DNA from: Erythrobacter sp. SG61-1L | GTDB taxonomy: Bacteria; Pseudomonadota; Alphaproteobacteria; Sphingomonadales; Sphingomonadaceae | NCBI RefSeq assembly: GCF_001305965.1 | Contig: NZ_JXQC01000003.1 | Coordinates: 496,001-560,000, forward strand | DNA: 64,000 nt | Reading direction: 5' to 3' | Program-made: the position numbers and the translations under genes | Shown here: positions 1 to 9,441 of the stretch, one piece after another | How positions within the stretch are numbered: position 1 is the stretch's first letter | Layout: each line of letters starts with the position of its first letter | The notes under the pieces: model-generated | What the model was told of the DNA's origin: nothing | What the model saw: only the letters and a program-made list of their open reading frames with translations | Database searches by the model: none

Positions 1-1121
1 GCCCCATCGGGCCCTTGCACGATGTCCCGCAGGCGCATGCCGAGATTGACGCGTTCGATCTCGCGCGCCTTGTCACCCTCGATCGCCACGCGCACCAGCG
101 CCTGTGTCTTGAGGCCGGCAATCAGCGCATTGCCGCGCCATTGCGGGAACAGGCCGCCCGAATAGAAGATGAAATCCCCCGGTGCGATTACCGGGTTCCA
201 GGCGATTGCGGGGGCCGCCAGATCGGGGCGAGTGGCGTTGCGCGGAATGGGCGTGCCCGAATAATCGTCGCCATCGGAAACCAGCGGCCAGCCGTAATTC
301 TTGCCGGGTTCGACAAGGTTCAGCTCGTCACCGCCCGCCGGGCCATGCTCAAGCTCCCACAGGCGGCCCTGACCATCGAACTTCAGCCCCAGCAGGTTGC
401 GGTGGCCGTAAGACCAAATCTGCGCGGAAACGCCGCCCATGGAGGCAAAGGGATTGCCGGGGGCAGGGGAGCCGTCGGGCATCAGGCGTACCACCTTGCC
501 CAGATTGGTGTTCAGATCCTGCGCCGGGGCGCCCTGCATCCGTTCCCCACTGGTGACGAACAGGTGATTGCCATCGGGCGAGAAGGCGATGCGATGGGAG
601 AAATGGCCGAAGCTGGCGATAGCAGGTTCCTGCCGCCAGATCACTTTCAGCCCTTCTATCGCGCATTTCGTATCGTCGGTGCAATTGAGCTTGCCCATGC
701 CGACCACGGCGCGGCGCTTGTTTTCCGGATTGGGGTCTTCCGCGCGCTCGGCCCAGCTCAGATAGATCCGGTGGCTGGTGGTGTAATCCGGCGCGAACAC
801 GAAATCGCCAAGCCCGCCTTGTCCGCCATAGGCCACTTCGGGCACGCCGCTCACCTCGCCAATGGCGCCGCTGGGCGTAAGGAACTGGATCGCGCCCTTC
901 TTTTCGGTGATGAACAGATTGCCGGTGCCGGGTTCGAACGCCATGGCCCATGGTTCGTTGAACGCACCCATCTGGGTGACGGCAAAGGGGCCGATTACAC
1001 CGTCCGTTGAATTGACGACGGATTGCGCCGAACTATCCCCGGAATAGGCGGAGTTGCAGCTTGCGAGAGCAAGCGCGGCAAGGGCAAGAAGCGGGGCAGA
1101 AGCCCGGAAATTCCTGTTCAT
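1..1121 (-). CDS. PQQ-dependent sugar dehydrogenase, lipoprotein (partial, C-terminus outside window)
   Basis: This is a soluble aldose/glucose/sorbosone dehydrogenase of the YliI type, a six-bladed beta-propeller that oxidises sugars with PQQ in the periplasm. The frame was read from the reverse complement. It opens with ATG at 1121-1119, has a hydrophobic N-terminus and a lipobox (LASC at about residue 20), and stays open to the window edge. Family landmarks include [25 protein letters not shown] and [16 protein letters not shown], which carry the PQQ- and calcium-site residues, and later [12 protein letters not shown] and RDIVQGPDG. The stop lies before base 1. Its start codon shares the CATG at 1119-1122 with the start of rnhB on the other strand, so its promoter must lie inside rnhB. 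The family is clear; the sugar substrate is unknown. Confidence 0.88.
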   Translation of the reverse strand, partial: MNRNFRASAPLLALAALALASCNSAYSGDSSAQSVVNSTDGVIGPFAVTQMGAFNEPWAMAFEPGTGNLFITEKKGAIQFLTPSGAIGEVSGVPEVAYGGQGGLGDFVFAPDYTTSHRIYLSWAERAEDPNPENKRRAVVGMGKLNCTDDTKCAIEGLKVIWRQEPAIASFGHFSHRIAFSPDGNHLFVTSGERMQGAPAQDLNTNLGKVVRLMPDGSPAPGNPFASMGGVSAQIWSYGHRNLLGLKFDGQGRLWELEHGPAGGDELNLVEPGKNYGWPLVSDGDDYSGTPIPRNATRPDLAAPAIAWNPVIAPGDFIFYSGGLFPQWRGNALIAGLKTQALVRVAIEGDKAREIERVNLGMRLRDIVQGPDG

Positions 1122-1755
1122 GCTCTGCTCAACACCTGATCCCCGTTTTTGTGCCGAGCTTGGTGCAGAAAACATTCTCGCCGGTGTGGACGAGGCTGGT
1201 CGCGGGCCGCTGGCTGGCCCGGTTGTGGCCGCAGCCGTGGTGCTGTGCAAGCCCCGGCCCAAAGGACTGGACGATTCCAAGAAGTTGTCCCCCGCCAGGC
1301 GCGCCAAGCTGGACCTTTCGATCCGCGCACGCTGCGCATGGGGCATCGGCGTGGTGGACGTGGAAGAGATCGACCGGATCAATATCTTCCAGGCCACCAT
1401 GCTGGCGATGAGCCTAGCAGTGGCCAATCTCTGCGATGCGCTGGGCGCGCAGCCCGCGCAGGTGCTGATCGACGGGAACATGACGCCGGCGGGCAGGCGG
1501 GAGGAATGGCGCTGGCCCGCCCGCGCCATCGTGGGCGGGGATGCTCTGGAACCGGCAATCTCCGCCGCCTCCATCATCGCCAAGGAATATCGCGACCGTA
1601 TGATGCGCGAGGCGGCACTGGCGCACCCGCATTACGGCTGGGAAAAGAACATGGGCTACGGCACGCCCGAACATCTCGCTGCCCTGCGCGCCCACGGCCC
1701 GACCCCGCTGCACCGCAGGAGCTTTGCACCCGTGGCACAGATGGAGCTGTTCTAG
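1120..1755 (+). CDS. rnhB: Ribonuclease HII
   Basis: RNase HII cleaves the RNA strand of RNA:DNA hybrids and removes misincorporated ribonucleotides. The 211-residue protein has the catalytic signature [14 protein letters not shown] (Asp24-Glu25), LIDGN, and [24 protein letters not shown], and ends in the HRRSFAPV motif of the family. I chose ATG 1120 because it gives the usual 20-odd residues before the catalytic DEAG. A TTG at 1054 would extend the frame into the divergent dehydrogenase signal peptide. In many alphaproteobacteria rnhB sits beside ccrM. Here ccrM is 1.2 kb downstream with a sulfotransferase gene between them. Confidence 0.95.
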   Translation: MLCSTPDPRFCAELGAENILAGVDEAGRGPLAGPVVAAAVVLCKPRPKGLDDSKKLSPARRAKLDLSIRARCAWGIGVVDVEEIDRINIFQATMLAMSLAVANLCDALGAQPAQVLIDGNMTPAGRREEWRWPARAIVGGDALEPAISAASIIAKEYRDRMMREAALAHPHYGWEKNMGYGTPEHLAALRAHGPTPLHRRSFAPVAQMELF

Positions 1756-1803
1756 GGGGCGATGCGCACAAGGTGCGTGGTCCGTTCCAGAATTAACCGA
1801 CAT

Positions 1804-1931
1804 CCGCTCGTCCTGAGCCTGTCGAAGGACACGCGCTGACATGCAACCCGGGGCATGGCATACCGCGAAGCGTGAAGATTCTTCCAGGAACTGCCGTCTT
1901 GCGCGCCCTTCGACAGGCTCAGGGCGAGCGG
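1804..1931. repeat. Paired inverted repeat (family A), copy 1, between convergent genes
   Basis: A 35-base arm at 1804-1838 (core CTGAGCCTGTCGAAGGA) is followed by its reverse complement with one mismatch at about 1907-1931. The 35-base arm recurs exactly at 24325-24359, where an inverted partner also follows. Both copies lie between the 3' ends of convergent genes, here rnhB and the sulfotransferase gene. It looks like a REP/BIME-type dispersed palindrome that can fold into a long hairpin in either transcript and may act as a bidirectional terminator or mRNA stabiliser (inference). Confidence 0.85.
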
Positions 1932-1979
1932 AGGTGAGTGGAGGGCGCAGCCCATCCCTGTGAGTGAGCCGTGGAGCAC

Positions 1980-2693
1980 CTACCCCGCAAAGGCCTCCGC
2001 CTTGAGCTGGTCGATATAGGCCCGCGCGAAAGCCTCCAACTGCTCGGGCGAGGGTGGGCCGCTGTTTTCGCCGCTCTGATGGCTTGCTTCCTCACGCCCA
2101 TGGGCCATTTCCTCCCGGCTATTCACCCGGGGATAGGGCAGGTCCGGCACGGGCACGCCGAGGAAGGCACAGAGCGGTTCCCAGCCTTCGCGCGCGGAAT
2201 AGACCAGCAGCCTTTCTGGCGGCACGGCGTCGATCACCTGCTGGGTCCAGCGGCGGAAATAGTCGGTCATGAAGGCACGGTCGTCGATCCGGTCGCCGAA
2301 ATCGGCATAGACAGTCGCATCGAAGAAAGGTGCGAGCGGCCCATCGCTGAAAGTGGCGCGGTGGGGTTTGGAAAAGACCGTCGCGCTCACGGAATCGAAC
2401 CAGCTGTCCGCGTCGCGCGTGGTCAGGATGATCTTGGCCTGCGGGTAATAGGCAGCCAGTTCGCGCCAATAGGTACAGCCCGGATAATCGCAGGTAGCGG
2501 CAAAACCGTCGAAGATTGCGTCCCAATCCGCTCTGCCCTGCGCCGCCTCGATCCACAGCGGAACGCTGCGCCGCGCAGAGGCCAGCACTTCGGACATGTG
2601 ATAGCATGGGCCGAAACCCAGATGTTCCAGTGCGAATTTCAGTGAAAACGTGCCCGTGCGGCCAAGTCCGGCCCCGATTACCTGCAACGCCAT
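1980..2693 (-). CDS. Sulfotransferase family protein (Sulfotransfer_4-like)
   Basis: The 237-residue protein begins MALQVIGAGLGRTGTFSLK, the 5'-phosphosulfate-binding loop of PAPS-dependent sulfotransferases. Further family features are FGPCYHM, a central YPQAKIILTTRDADSWFDS strand-loop (the 3'-phosphate-binding region), and a C-terminal WEPLCAFLGVPVPDLPYPRVN block typical of the bacterial proteins often annotated as sulfotransferase or NAD-dependent-epimerase-like. I chose ATG 2693 because a GGGAGAGGG ribosome-binding site precedes it; the frame is open further upstream without support. It lies divergent from ccrM and convergent with rnhB. The acceptor substrate cannot be told from sequence. 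Confidence 0.85.
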   Translation of the reverse strand: MALQVIGAGLGRTGTFSLKFALEHLGFGPCYHMSEVLASARRSVPLWIEAAQGRADWDAIFDGFAATCDYPGCTYWRELAAYYPQAKIILTTRDADSWFDSVSATVFSKPHRATFSDGPLAPFFDATVYADFGDRIDDRAFMTDYFRRWTQQVIDAVPPERLLVYSAREGWEPLCAFLGVPVPDLPYPRVNSREEMAHGREEASHQSGENSGPPSPEQLEAFARAYIDQLKAEAFAG

Positions 2694-2765
2694 TGCCCTC
2701 TCCCTCCGGTGGTCCGGTCGGTATCCCGATGGGGCAGTGTGGCGCGGCGTGGCCAAACCGCAAGC

Positions 2766-2956
2766 TGTGGATGAAAAAATCCGCACTCGAGTCCGCGCGG
2801 CCACACCCCCTACATATCGAGTCGCTGCAACGCGCCGGGACTCAAGATGCTGTGGCGGACTCTATTCGTTCTCGTCGGCGCCTCGACTCGGTCCGCCGCA
2901 TGTGGAGCGACTCGTGGGTTGACGCGGGACTCCGGAGGATTCACCCTTGTGGATAA
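2766..2956. promoter_or_regulatory. Array of eight GANTC sites bracketed by DnaA-box-like sequences upstream of ccrM
   Basis: GANTC occurs at 2789, 2819, 2839, 2858, 2885, 2909, 2928 and 2938 (first bases), eight sites in 154 bp, where about 0.5 to 0.6 would be expected by chance. A perfect DnaA box (TGTGGATAA, the complement of TTATCCACA) lies at 2948-2956, and a one-mismatch relative (TGTGGATGA) at 2766-2774. The region is the 281-bp gap between the divergent sulfotransferase and ccrM starts. GANTC is the target of CcrM, so methylation-state feedback on ccrM, perhaps through GcrA or DnaA, is the simplest inference. Confidence 0.85.
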
Positions 2957-4108
<1,152 letters not shown>

Positions 4109-4133
4109 TCCGAGAAGACTGCTGACCGCGCGG

Positions 4134-4162
4134 GAAGGGCGCCGGGATTACCGGCGCTCTTC
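4134..4162. terminator. Stem-loop between convergent ccrM and CDP-alcohol phosphatidyltransferase genes
   Basis: GAAGGGCGCCGG (4134-4145) pairs with CCGGCGCTCTTC (4151-4162) around a 5-base loop, a 12-bp stem with one G-U pair. The loop covers the stop codon of the minus-strand gene. There is no clear T run, so an intrinsic terminator is possible but not proven. Confidence 0.4.
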
Positions 4163-4825
4163 CGCTGCCAGTTGCTTCGCGGTCTTCAGCGTCTGCACCA
4201 CGAAGATCAGGATCATCAGCGCACCTGCGCCGCCAAAGGTCAGGTCGAAGCCGGATACATCGGCAAACCAGTCCCGGTCATAACCCATGATCATCATCAC
4301 GAAGGTGGTGCCGATCAGCACGAAACGCAGTTCTGTCGGCCCCATGGCGAGATAGGACAGGCGCATTTCGCCCAGCACATGCGTGGCCAGGAAGGCGTGG
4401 ATCGACAGCAGCAGATAGCCTGCGAGTGTCACCATCGCGACGTTGAACGAGACATAGGGGCTGAGGCCGATCCCGGCGAGGATCAGCAGCAGGGTCAGCC
4501 CGTCGCAGCTGTGATCGATGAAATAGCCGAAGTGCGGGCGCTCGATCTTGCGGAAGCGGGCAAGGCTGCCGTCGAGTGAATCCCCGAACCACTGGATGAC
4601 ATAGCCGGCAATGGCCAGCCACAGCCAATAGACACTGAAGGTGCTGAGCGCATAGCCGGCGAAGATCGCCACCGCGCCTGCCACGCCGGTTCCGGTCAGC
4701 AGGTCGGGCGTGACCCATGCGGGCAGCCTCGCGCAGATCCAGTTGAGGAGCCGACGTTCGGAAACCGCCAGAACATTCTGCTGAATCCGTGCGACGGGCT
4801 GGTGAGCCTTTTGGCCTGTTGTCAT
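4148..4825 (-). CDS. CDP-alcohol phosphatidyltransferase family membrane protein
   Basis: These integral membrane enzymes transfer a phosphoalcohol from a CDP-activated donor to make phospholipid head groups or related lipids. The 225-residue protein has the full family signature DSLDGSLAR then G-YFI-D-HSC-D, with the four metal-binding aspartates, between hydrophobic helices. About six membrane segments are apparent. I chose ATG 4825; a TTG two codons upstream is possible and neither start has a strong ribosome-binding site. It sits alone between ccrM (convergent) and folP (divergent). The alcohol acceptor cannot be assigned, so no pgsA or pssA name is given. Confidence 0.9.
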   Translation of the reverse strand: MTTGQKAHQPVARIQQNVLAVSERRLLNWICARLPAWVTPDLLTGTGVAGAVAIFAGYALSTFSVYWLWLAIAGYVIQWFGDSLDGSLARFRKIERPHFGYFIDHSCDGLTLLLILAGIGLSPYVSFNVAMVTLAGYLLLSIHAFLATHVLGEMRLSYLAMGPTELRFVLIGTTFVMMIMGYDRDWFADVSGFDLTFGGAGALMILIFVVQTLKTAKQLAAEERR

Positions 4826-4939
4826 GGTCAACTTATGTAATCAAACTGAAACATTCACAAGCGCGCTTCTTGAGGCTCGACAGGCCCCTGTCCCAATGTG
4901 GCATTGGCCAGCGCCCGCCCTGCTGATAGGGCGGAAGGC

Positions 4940-6052
4940 ATGACCCAGAAGCTCTATATCTGCCCCACCGGCCTCGTCACTTCCCCGCAAAGCGTGGAGG
5001 GCGATGCGATCCGGCTGGCGGGCAGCCTTGCCTATGCCCAGTCCTTCGCGCTGATCGTCAGGGAGAACGGGCGGGTGGTCACGAATCTGCAGACCACGGC
5101 GCGGGGAATGGGGCAGGCATTGGGAGACATCCCGGCCACCTTGCAGGCACAGGCCGCGATGCAGTGGGAAAACCTGCGCAAGATCCATTCGCCGATCCAG
5201 TGCGGTGAACGGGTCGTGCGGCTGGAACAGCCGCAGGTGATGGGCATTCTCAATGTCACGCCGGACAGTTTTTCGGATGGGGGCAAGTTCCTCGACGATC
5301 CCACGGTAGCGAGCGATCATGCCGCGGCCATGCTGGAAGCGGGTGCGGCGATCATCGACATTGGCGGCGAAAGTACTCGCCCCGGCGCAGCCGCCGTGTG
5401 GGAGGGGGATGAGATCAAGCGCGTCGTCCCGGCCGTGGAGGCCGTGGCCCTGATGGGCGGCGCGATCAGCGTCGATACTCGGCGCCCCGCAGTTATGGAG
5501 GCCGCCCTCGATGCCGGGGCGCATATTATCAACGACGTTTCCGCGCTGCGCCACGATCCGCGCAGCCTTGGCCTTGCTGCCAGTTCCAAGGCGCCGGTTA
5601 TCCTGATGCACGCACCCGGCAATGGCGAGGATCTGCATGCCGATGGGAAATACACCAATGTCGTGTTCGACGTGTTTGACTGGCTGGCCGATGCGCGTGA
5701 TCGGGCAATGGCGGCAGGCATTTCGCGGGAACTGATCGTGCTCGATCCGGGCATTGGCTTTGGCAAGACGCTGACGGAAAACCTCGCGCTGCTTAACGCG
5801 CTGCCCCTGTTCCATGCGCTCGGCCAGCCGCTGCTGCTCGGCGCCAGCCGCAAGCGCATGATCGGCGCGCTGTCCAACGAGGCGCCCGCCCATCAGCGGC
5901 TGGGCGGTTCGCTTGCCGTGGCGCTGAAGGGCATGGATGCCGGCGTCCATCTGCTGCGCGTGCATGATGTGGCCGACACGGTGCAGGCCCGCAATGTGTG
6001 GCGCGGAATGCGCGACGCGGCGCTGACGGATTTCTCCGCCCTGCCGGGCTGA
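4940..6052 (+). CDS. folP: Dihydropteroate synthase with N-terminal extension
   Basis: FolP condenses 6-hydroxymethyl-dihydropterin pyrophosphate with p-aminobenzoate in folate synthesis and is the sulfonamide target. The TIM-barrel core starts near residue 99 with VMGILNVTPDSFSDGG and continues with DIGGESTRPGA, SVDTRRP, HIINDVSAL, LDPGIGFGKT and LLGASRKRMIG. At 370 residues it is about 90 longer than typical FolP because of an N-terminal region (residues 1-98) without a motif I recognise. ATG 4940 has GGAAGG just upstream. Its stop is one base from the end of the convergent SDR gene. Confidence 0.93.
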   Translation: MTQKLYICPTGLVTSPQSVEGDAIRLAGSLAYAQSFALIVRENGRVVTNLQTTARGMGQALGDIPATLQAQAAMQWENLRKIHSPIQCGERVVRLEQPQVMGILNVTPDSFSDGGKFLDDPTVASDHAAAMLEAGAAIIDIGGESTRPGAAAVWEGDEIKRVVPAVEAVALMGGAISVDTRRPAVMEAALDAGAHIINDVSALRHDPRSLGLAASSKAPVILMHAPGNGEDLHADGKYTNVVFDVFDWLADARDRAMAAGISRELIVLDPGIGFGKTLTENLALLNALPLFHALGQPLLLGASRKRMIGALSNEAPAHQRLGGSLAVALKGMDAGVHLLRVHDVADTVQARNVWRGMRDAALTDFSALPG

Positions 6053-6053
6053 C

Positions 6054-6812
6054 TTACAGCGCCAGCCCGCCGTCGCTGGAAAGCACTACGCCGGTGATGT
6101 TCGCGGCTTGCGCCGAAAGGAGGAAGCCGATGGTGGCGGCAATCTCATCTGGCGTGGCGAAGCGTTTCAGCGGGGTGCCGCTGGCAAAACCGGCAATCGC
6201 CGCATCGCGGCCCATATCGGCGGCCATGGCGCGGAAATTGGCGTCGCTGTCCCAGATCGGCGTATCGACCCCGCCCGGCGCGATGGCATTGACGCGGATG
6301 CCCGCGCCTGCATTCTCCAGCGCGGCGATCTTCGCCAGATGGGCGAGGGCGGCCTTGCTCGAGCCGTAGGCGCCGGTTCCCGCCATCGGCTTCACTCCGG
6401 TGACAGAGGATAGCAGCACCACGCCGCCGCCATTCCCGCCCTTGGCGATCAGCCGCAGGGCAGTGGCGAGCGTGAGGAAGGCCCCATCCAGATTGACGGA
6501 CATGATCCGCCGCCATTGTTCGAAACTCTCTTCGGCAATCGGCGCGCCTGCCGCGATCCCGGCATTGACCACTGCGTGATCCAGCCTGCCGATCTGCGGT
6601 TCCAGCGCCTGCCAGAAGGCAGGATCGGACACATCGCCCGCATGGCGTTCGACCACGCAGGAAAGCTCCAGCGCGTTCAGCCCGTCCGCATCGCGATCGA
6701 CCAGTATAAGCCGTTCAATGCCCTGTGCATCGAGCCAGCGGGCGCTGGCCGCGCCAATCCCCGATGCGGTGCCGGTTACAAGGGCGGTCATGCCTGTGAA
6801 ATTTGCTGTCAT
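6054..6812 (-). CDS. SDR family NAD(P)-dependent oxidoreductase
   Basis: This is a classical short-chain dehydrogenase/reductase of 252 residues. It has the Rossmann glycine motif TGTASGIG (residues 13-20), VDRDADGL at the end of beta 2 (acidic, suggesting NAD preference), NAGIA, SSVTG with the catalytic Ser, and the YGSSK active-site Tyr/Lys. It ends in the usual ITGVVLSSDGGLAL. The spacing resembles the 3-alpha-hydroxysteroid/coniferyl-alcohol dehydrogenase group, but the substrate is not determinable. It is convergent and nearly overlapping with folP. Confidence 0.9.
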   Translation of the reverse strand: MTANFTGMTALVTGTASGIGAASARWLDAQGIERLILVDRDADGLNALELSCVVERHAGDVSDPAFWQALEPQIGRLDHAVVNAGIAAGAPIAEESFEQWRRIMSVNLDGAFLTLATALRLIAKGGNGGGVVLLSSVTGVKPMAGTGAYGSSKAALAHLAKIAALENAGAGIRVNAIAPGGVDTPIWDSDANFRAMAADMGRDAAIAGFASGTPLKRFATPDEIAATIGFLLSAQAANITGVVLSSDGGLAL

Positions 6813-6923
6813 GCGGGGTGGTTAGGGACTCCTGCCCATCTTGTCGATGGCGGGGGGAATGCTGCAGGAAGTGTGCAGCATTTGGGCGCGTGGCCCAAGC
6901 GGCTGCGGAAAAAGGGGTTAGGG

Positions 6924-7625
6924 GTGCGGCAATTCTTTGTAGCGGCGGCGGCGATGGCGGCCTGCGTGCTTGCTCAGCCTGTTGGCGCGCAGGAACTGGC
7001 CATCGCGCCGGTTTATGACGCGCGGACGATCACTGACCTCGATAAGGGGCGCGATGCGGAATATCGGGCAATCCTCTCACTGCTGGAACGGTGGGGGCTG
7101 GTGGGCGTGGCCTATGCCGACAACAAAGTGCAGCCCGCCGTGGCCATCACGCGTGGGGAGGCTGCGGTGTTGCTGTCCAACGCGCTGGACACTGCCCGCA
7201 CCGCGATCTTCACCGTGCAGGAATCCTATAATGGCTCCATGCCAGCAGCGATGGCCGCCCGGTTCGACGCGCTTTCCGCCAGCTATATTCCGACACAGGG
7301 CTGCGGCGTGGTGGACGAGGATATGTCCACCGCATCCGCTCCGACGACGCAGATGGGGCAGGCGGCAGAGCGGCTGGCAGTGGCCAATGAAGTCGGCGGT
7401 CTGGCTGCATCGCCGCAGGATTTCGGCTATTCCGAATTGCTCGAATGGGGCGTTGCGGTGCGCTGCCTGCCGATGGCAGACAAGGGAGCGCAGCCGCTGG
7501 CTAACTCGGAAGGCGAGCCGATGGAGGCAGAGATGCCGATCACACGCGGCGACTATCTCGTCCTGATGGACCGGGCCTTGGCCAGCTTTTACGACGCGCT
7601 GCAGGATGCCGAACTGAGCGACTGA
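6924..7625 (+). CDS. Secreted protein with SLH-like segments
   Basis: The 233-residue protein starts at GTG 6924 behind AAGGGG and has a signal peptide (hydrophobic VAAAAMAACVLAQPVGAQ). Two segments, VAITRGEAAVLLSNALD (about residues 75-91) and MPITRGDYLVLMDRALASF (near the C-terminus), resemble the conserved ITR-E-A-LL-AL core of S-layer homology domains. These often anchor envelope proteins to cell-wall polymer or outer membrane. A cysteine in the middle (QGCGVVDED) and one in VRCLP could form a disulfide. It stands between divergent SDR and convergent NtrC-like genes. The SLH assignment is by eye and uncertain; the function is unknown. Confidence 0.75.
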   Translation: MRQFFVAAAAMAACVLAQPVGAQELAIAPVYDARTITDLDKGRDAEYRAILSLLERWGLVGVAYADNKVQPAVAITRGEAAVLLSNALDTARTAIFTVQESYNGSMPAAMAARFDALSASYIPTQGCGVVDEDMSTASAPTTQMGQAAERLAVANEVGGLAASPQDFGYSELLEWGVAVRCLPMADKGAQPLANSEGEPMEAEMPITRGDYLVLMDRALASFYDALQDAELSD

Positions 7626-7631
7626 CGCGGT

Positions 7632-9056
7632 TTATGCAGCGTCGTTGTCGATCCCCAGATCGCTGAGCTTGCGGTAGAGGGTCGAGCGGCCGATGCCCAG
7701 GCGGCGGGCCACTTCGGTCATGCGGCCGCGGTAATGGCCGATGGCGAGGCGGATCACGTCGGCCTCGATCTCTTCCAGCGGGCGCAGATTGCCGTCTTCC
7801 GTATAGAGCTGGACGCCCGCGCTTTCGTGCGCGTGCTTGTCCGGCATGTCGCGGATTTCGCCGATCAGTTCCAGCAGTTGCGGGAAATCGTCCGAAGTCA
7901 GTGCATCGCCATCGCAGAACACGGCGGCGCGGAACAATACGGCCTGCAACTGGCGGACATTGCCCGGCCAGTCATAGGCGCCCAGCAAGGCCAGCGCGCC
8001 ATCGGTAATGCCCAGCGGGCGCAGGCCCGGCTGTTCGCCGATGCGGCCGAGGAAATAGCGGGTTAGGCCCGGAATATCGCCTGCCCGCTCGCGCAAGGGC
8101 GGCAGGACGATGCGGGTCGCGGCGAGCGCATCATACAGATCGCGGCGGAAGGCGCCGGCATCCACCAGTTCGGCCAGCGGGAAATTGCTCGCGGCGATCA
8201 GGCGAATATCGATGCGGAAACTGTGGCGTGCACCCACCGGGCGGATTGAGCCGGCGGCAATCGCTTCGGCCAGCCTTTCCTGCAGAGCGGGGGACAGACG
8301 GTCCACCTCGTCCAGCACGATGGTGCCGCCGTCGCAATGTTGCAGAGCGCCGATCTGCCGGTCGAAAGCGCCGGGGAAGGCTCCCTTTTCATGGCCGAAC
8401 AGCACGGATTCAATGGAATTGGCCGGAATGCCGCCAATGTTCACGATGCGGAACGGTGCCTTGGCGCGCGGGCTGGCCGCATGCATCGCACGCACCAGCA
8501 TTTCCTTGCCGGTGCCGCTTTCGCCTTCGATCAGCACGTTGCCGTGGCCACGCGCCGCCTTGGCCGCCTTGGCCAACGCGGTGCGGAACGTGGGGGCCGC
8601 GCCGATCATCGAATCGAAGTCGAGCGAAGCGGGCATCTTTTCGGTGAGCGGTTGAAGCTCGTCCTTGGGCGTTTCGCGCGTGGTGGCGCTGCGCAGGGCG
8701 AGCATCAGCCTGTCGGGCGCGACCGGCTTTACCAGATAATCGGTCGCCCCGGCGCGCATGGCTTCCACCGCCAGAAGCGGCGAGGCACTGGCCGTCAGCA
8801 TCAGGATCGGCAGGGCGGGGCGGCGTTCCTTCAGTTCGGCGATCAGCGAGCAGGCATCGTCACCCGGCACCCACTGGTCCAGGATGATGGCGGAAAGCTG
8901 CATTCCCTCGCGCGTGCCGAGCGTGGCAATCGCAGTCTCCGAATCCTTGACGACGAGCGTCCTCCAGCCCTCGCGCGCGGCAAGGGCAGAGATCAGCCTG
9001 CTTTGCGCAGGCTCATCGTCAATCAGCATCAAGAGGCGCTGTTCAGGCTCCGCCAT
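7632..9056 (-). CDS. NtrC-family response regulator with altered GAFTGA motif
   Basis: The 474-residue protein has a receiver domain (residues 8-125, phospho-acceptor Asp60, Lys110), an AAA+ domain (Walker A GESGTGKE 178-185, Walker B TIVLDEVD 245-252, WPGNVRQL) and a C-terminal Fis-type helix-turn-helix (EVARRLGIGRSTLYRKL). In enhancer-binding proteins the GAFTGA loop contacts sigma-54. Here it reads GAFPGA (225-230), replacing the nearly invariant threonine. It may therefore contact sigma-54 differently or act on another RNA polymerase form. I chose ATG 9056 (GGGG upstream) over TTG 9065. No histidine kinase is adjacent. The target genes are unknown. Confidence 0.92.
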   Translation of the reverse strand: MAEPEQRLLMLIDDEPAQSRLISALAAREGWRTLVVKDSETAIATLGTREGMQLSAIILDQWVPGDDACSLIAELKERRPALPILMLTASASPLLAVEAMRAGATDYLVKPVAPDRLMLALRSATTRETPKDELQPLTEKMPASLDFDSMIGAAPTFRTALAKAAKAARGHGNVLIEGESGTGKEMLVRAMHAASPRAKAPFRIVNIGGIPANSIESVLFGHEKGAFPGAFDRQIGALQHCDGGTIVLDEVDRLSPALQERLAEAIAAGSIRPVGARHSFRIDIRLIAASNFPLAELVDAGAFRRDLYDALAATRIVLPPLRERAGDIPGLTRYFLGRIGEQPGLRPLGITDGALALLGAYDWPGNVRQLQAVLFRAAVFCDGDALTSDDFPQLLELIGEIRDMPDKHAHESAGVQLYTEDGNLRPLEEIEADVIRLAIGHYRGRMTEVARRLGIGRSTLYRKLSDLGIDNDAA

Positions 9057-9291
9057 TTTCCCCAACTGTCCCTAACTGGTACGGAATCGGAAGTAGCCGG
9101 GGCAGGTAAAGACCTGATTAAGGCTAATCGCCGGAAACGGCCTCTATCCGTTTCGGACCGAATTGCCGCCGCTCAGGCGCGGCGGTGGATGCCATTGCGC
9201 GAGGCACTTGAGCGCCGGCGCATAGGACGCTAGACCGCACTGAAATCAAATGCGGCCCCATGGGCCGGTTGCGACATCTCAGAGGAATTCC

Positions 9292-9417
9292 ATGGCTTCG
9301 GCAAACGATATGCAGGCGGCGCAAAAGACCTATGATGGCTTTATCACGCTGGTGAAGTTCACGACCCCGGTGGTCGTGGCGATCGCTGCCCTGGTGGTGA
9401 TCCTGATCTCAAGCTGA
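9292..9417 (+). CDS. aa3-type cytochrome c oxidase subunit IV-like small membrane protein
   Basis: A 41-residue protein, MASANDMQAAQKTYDGF followed by one transmembrane helix (TTPVVVAIAALVVILI). The A--TY-GFI-LVK pattern and single helix match the bacterial aa3 oxidase subunit IV family (PF07835-like). The ATG has AGAGGA 6 bases upstream. Such genes are commonly found directly before pntAA in sphingomonads, as here (24 bp), and are probably co-transcribed. Oxidase core genes are not in this window. Confidence 0.82.
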   Translation: MASANDMQAAQKTYDGFITLVKFTTPVVVAIAALVVILISS

Positions 9418-9441
9418 CCGGTTTCTAAGGGGGAGGGGCCA

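Noticed and set aside
2766-2956. The GANTC/DnaA region as the chromosomal replication origin
   Set aside because: Only two DnaA-like boxes, no AT-rich unwinding stretch, and no hemE/parAB-type neighbours; a regulatory array is more economical.
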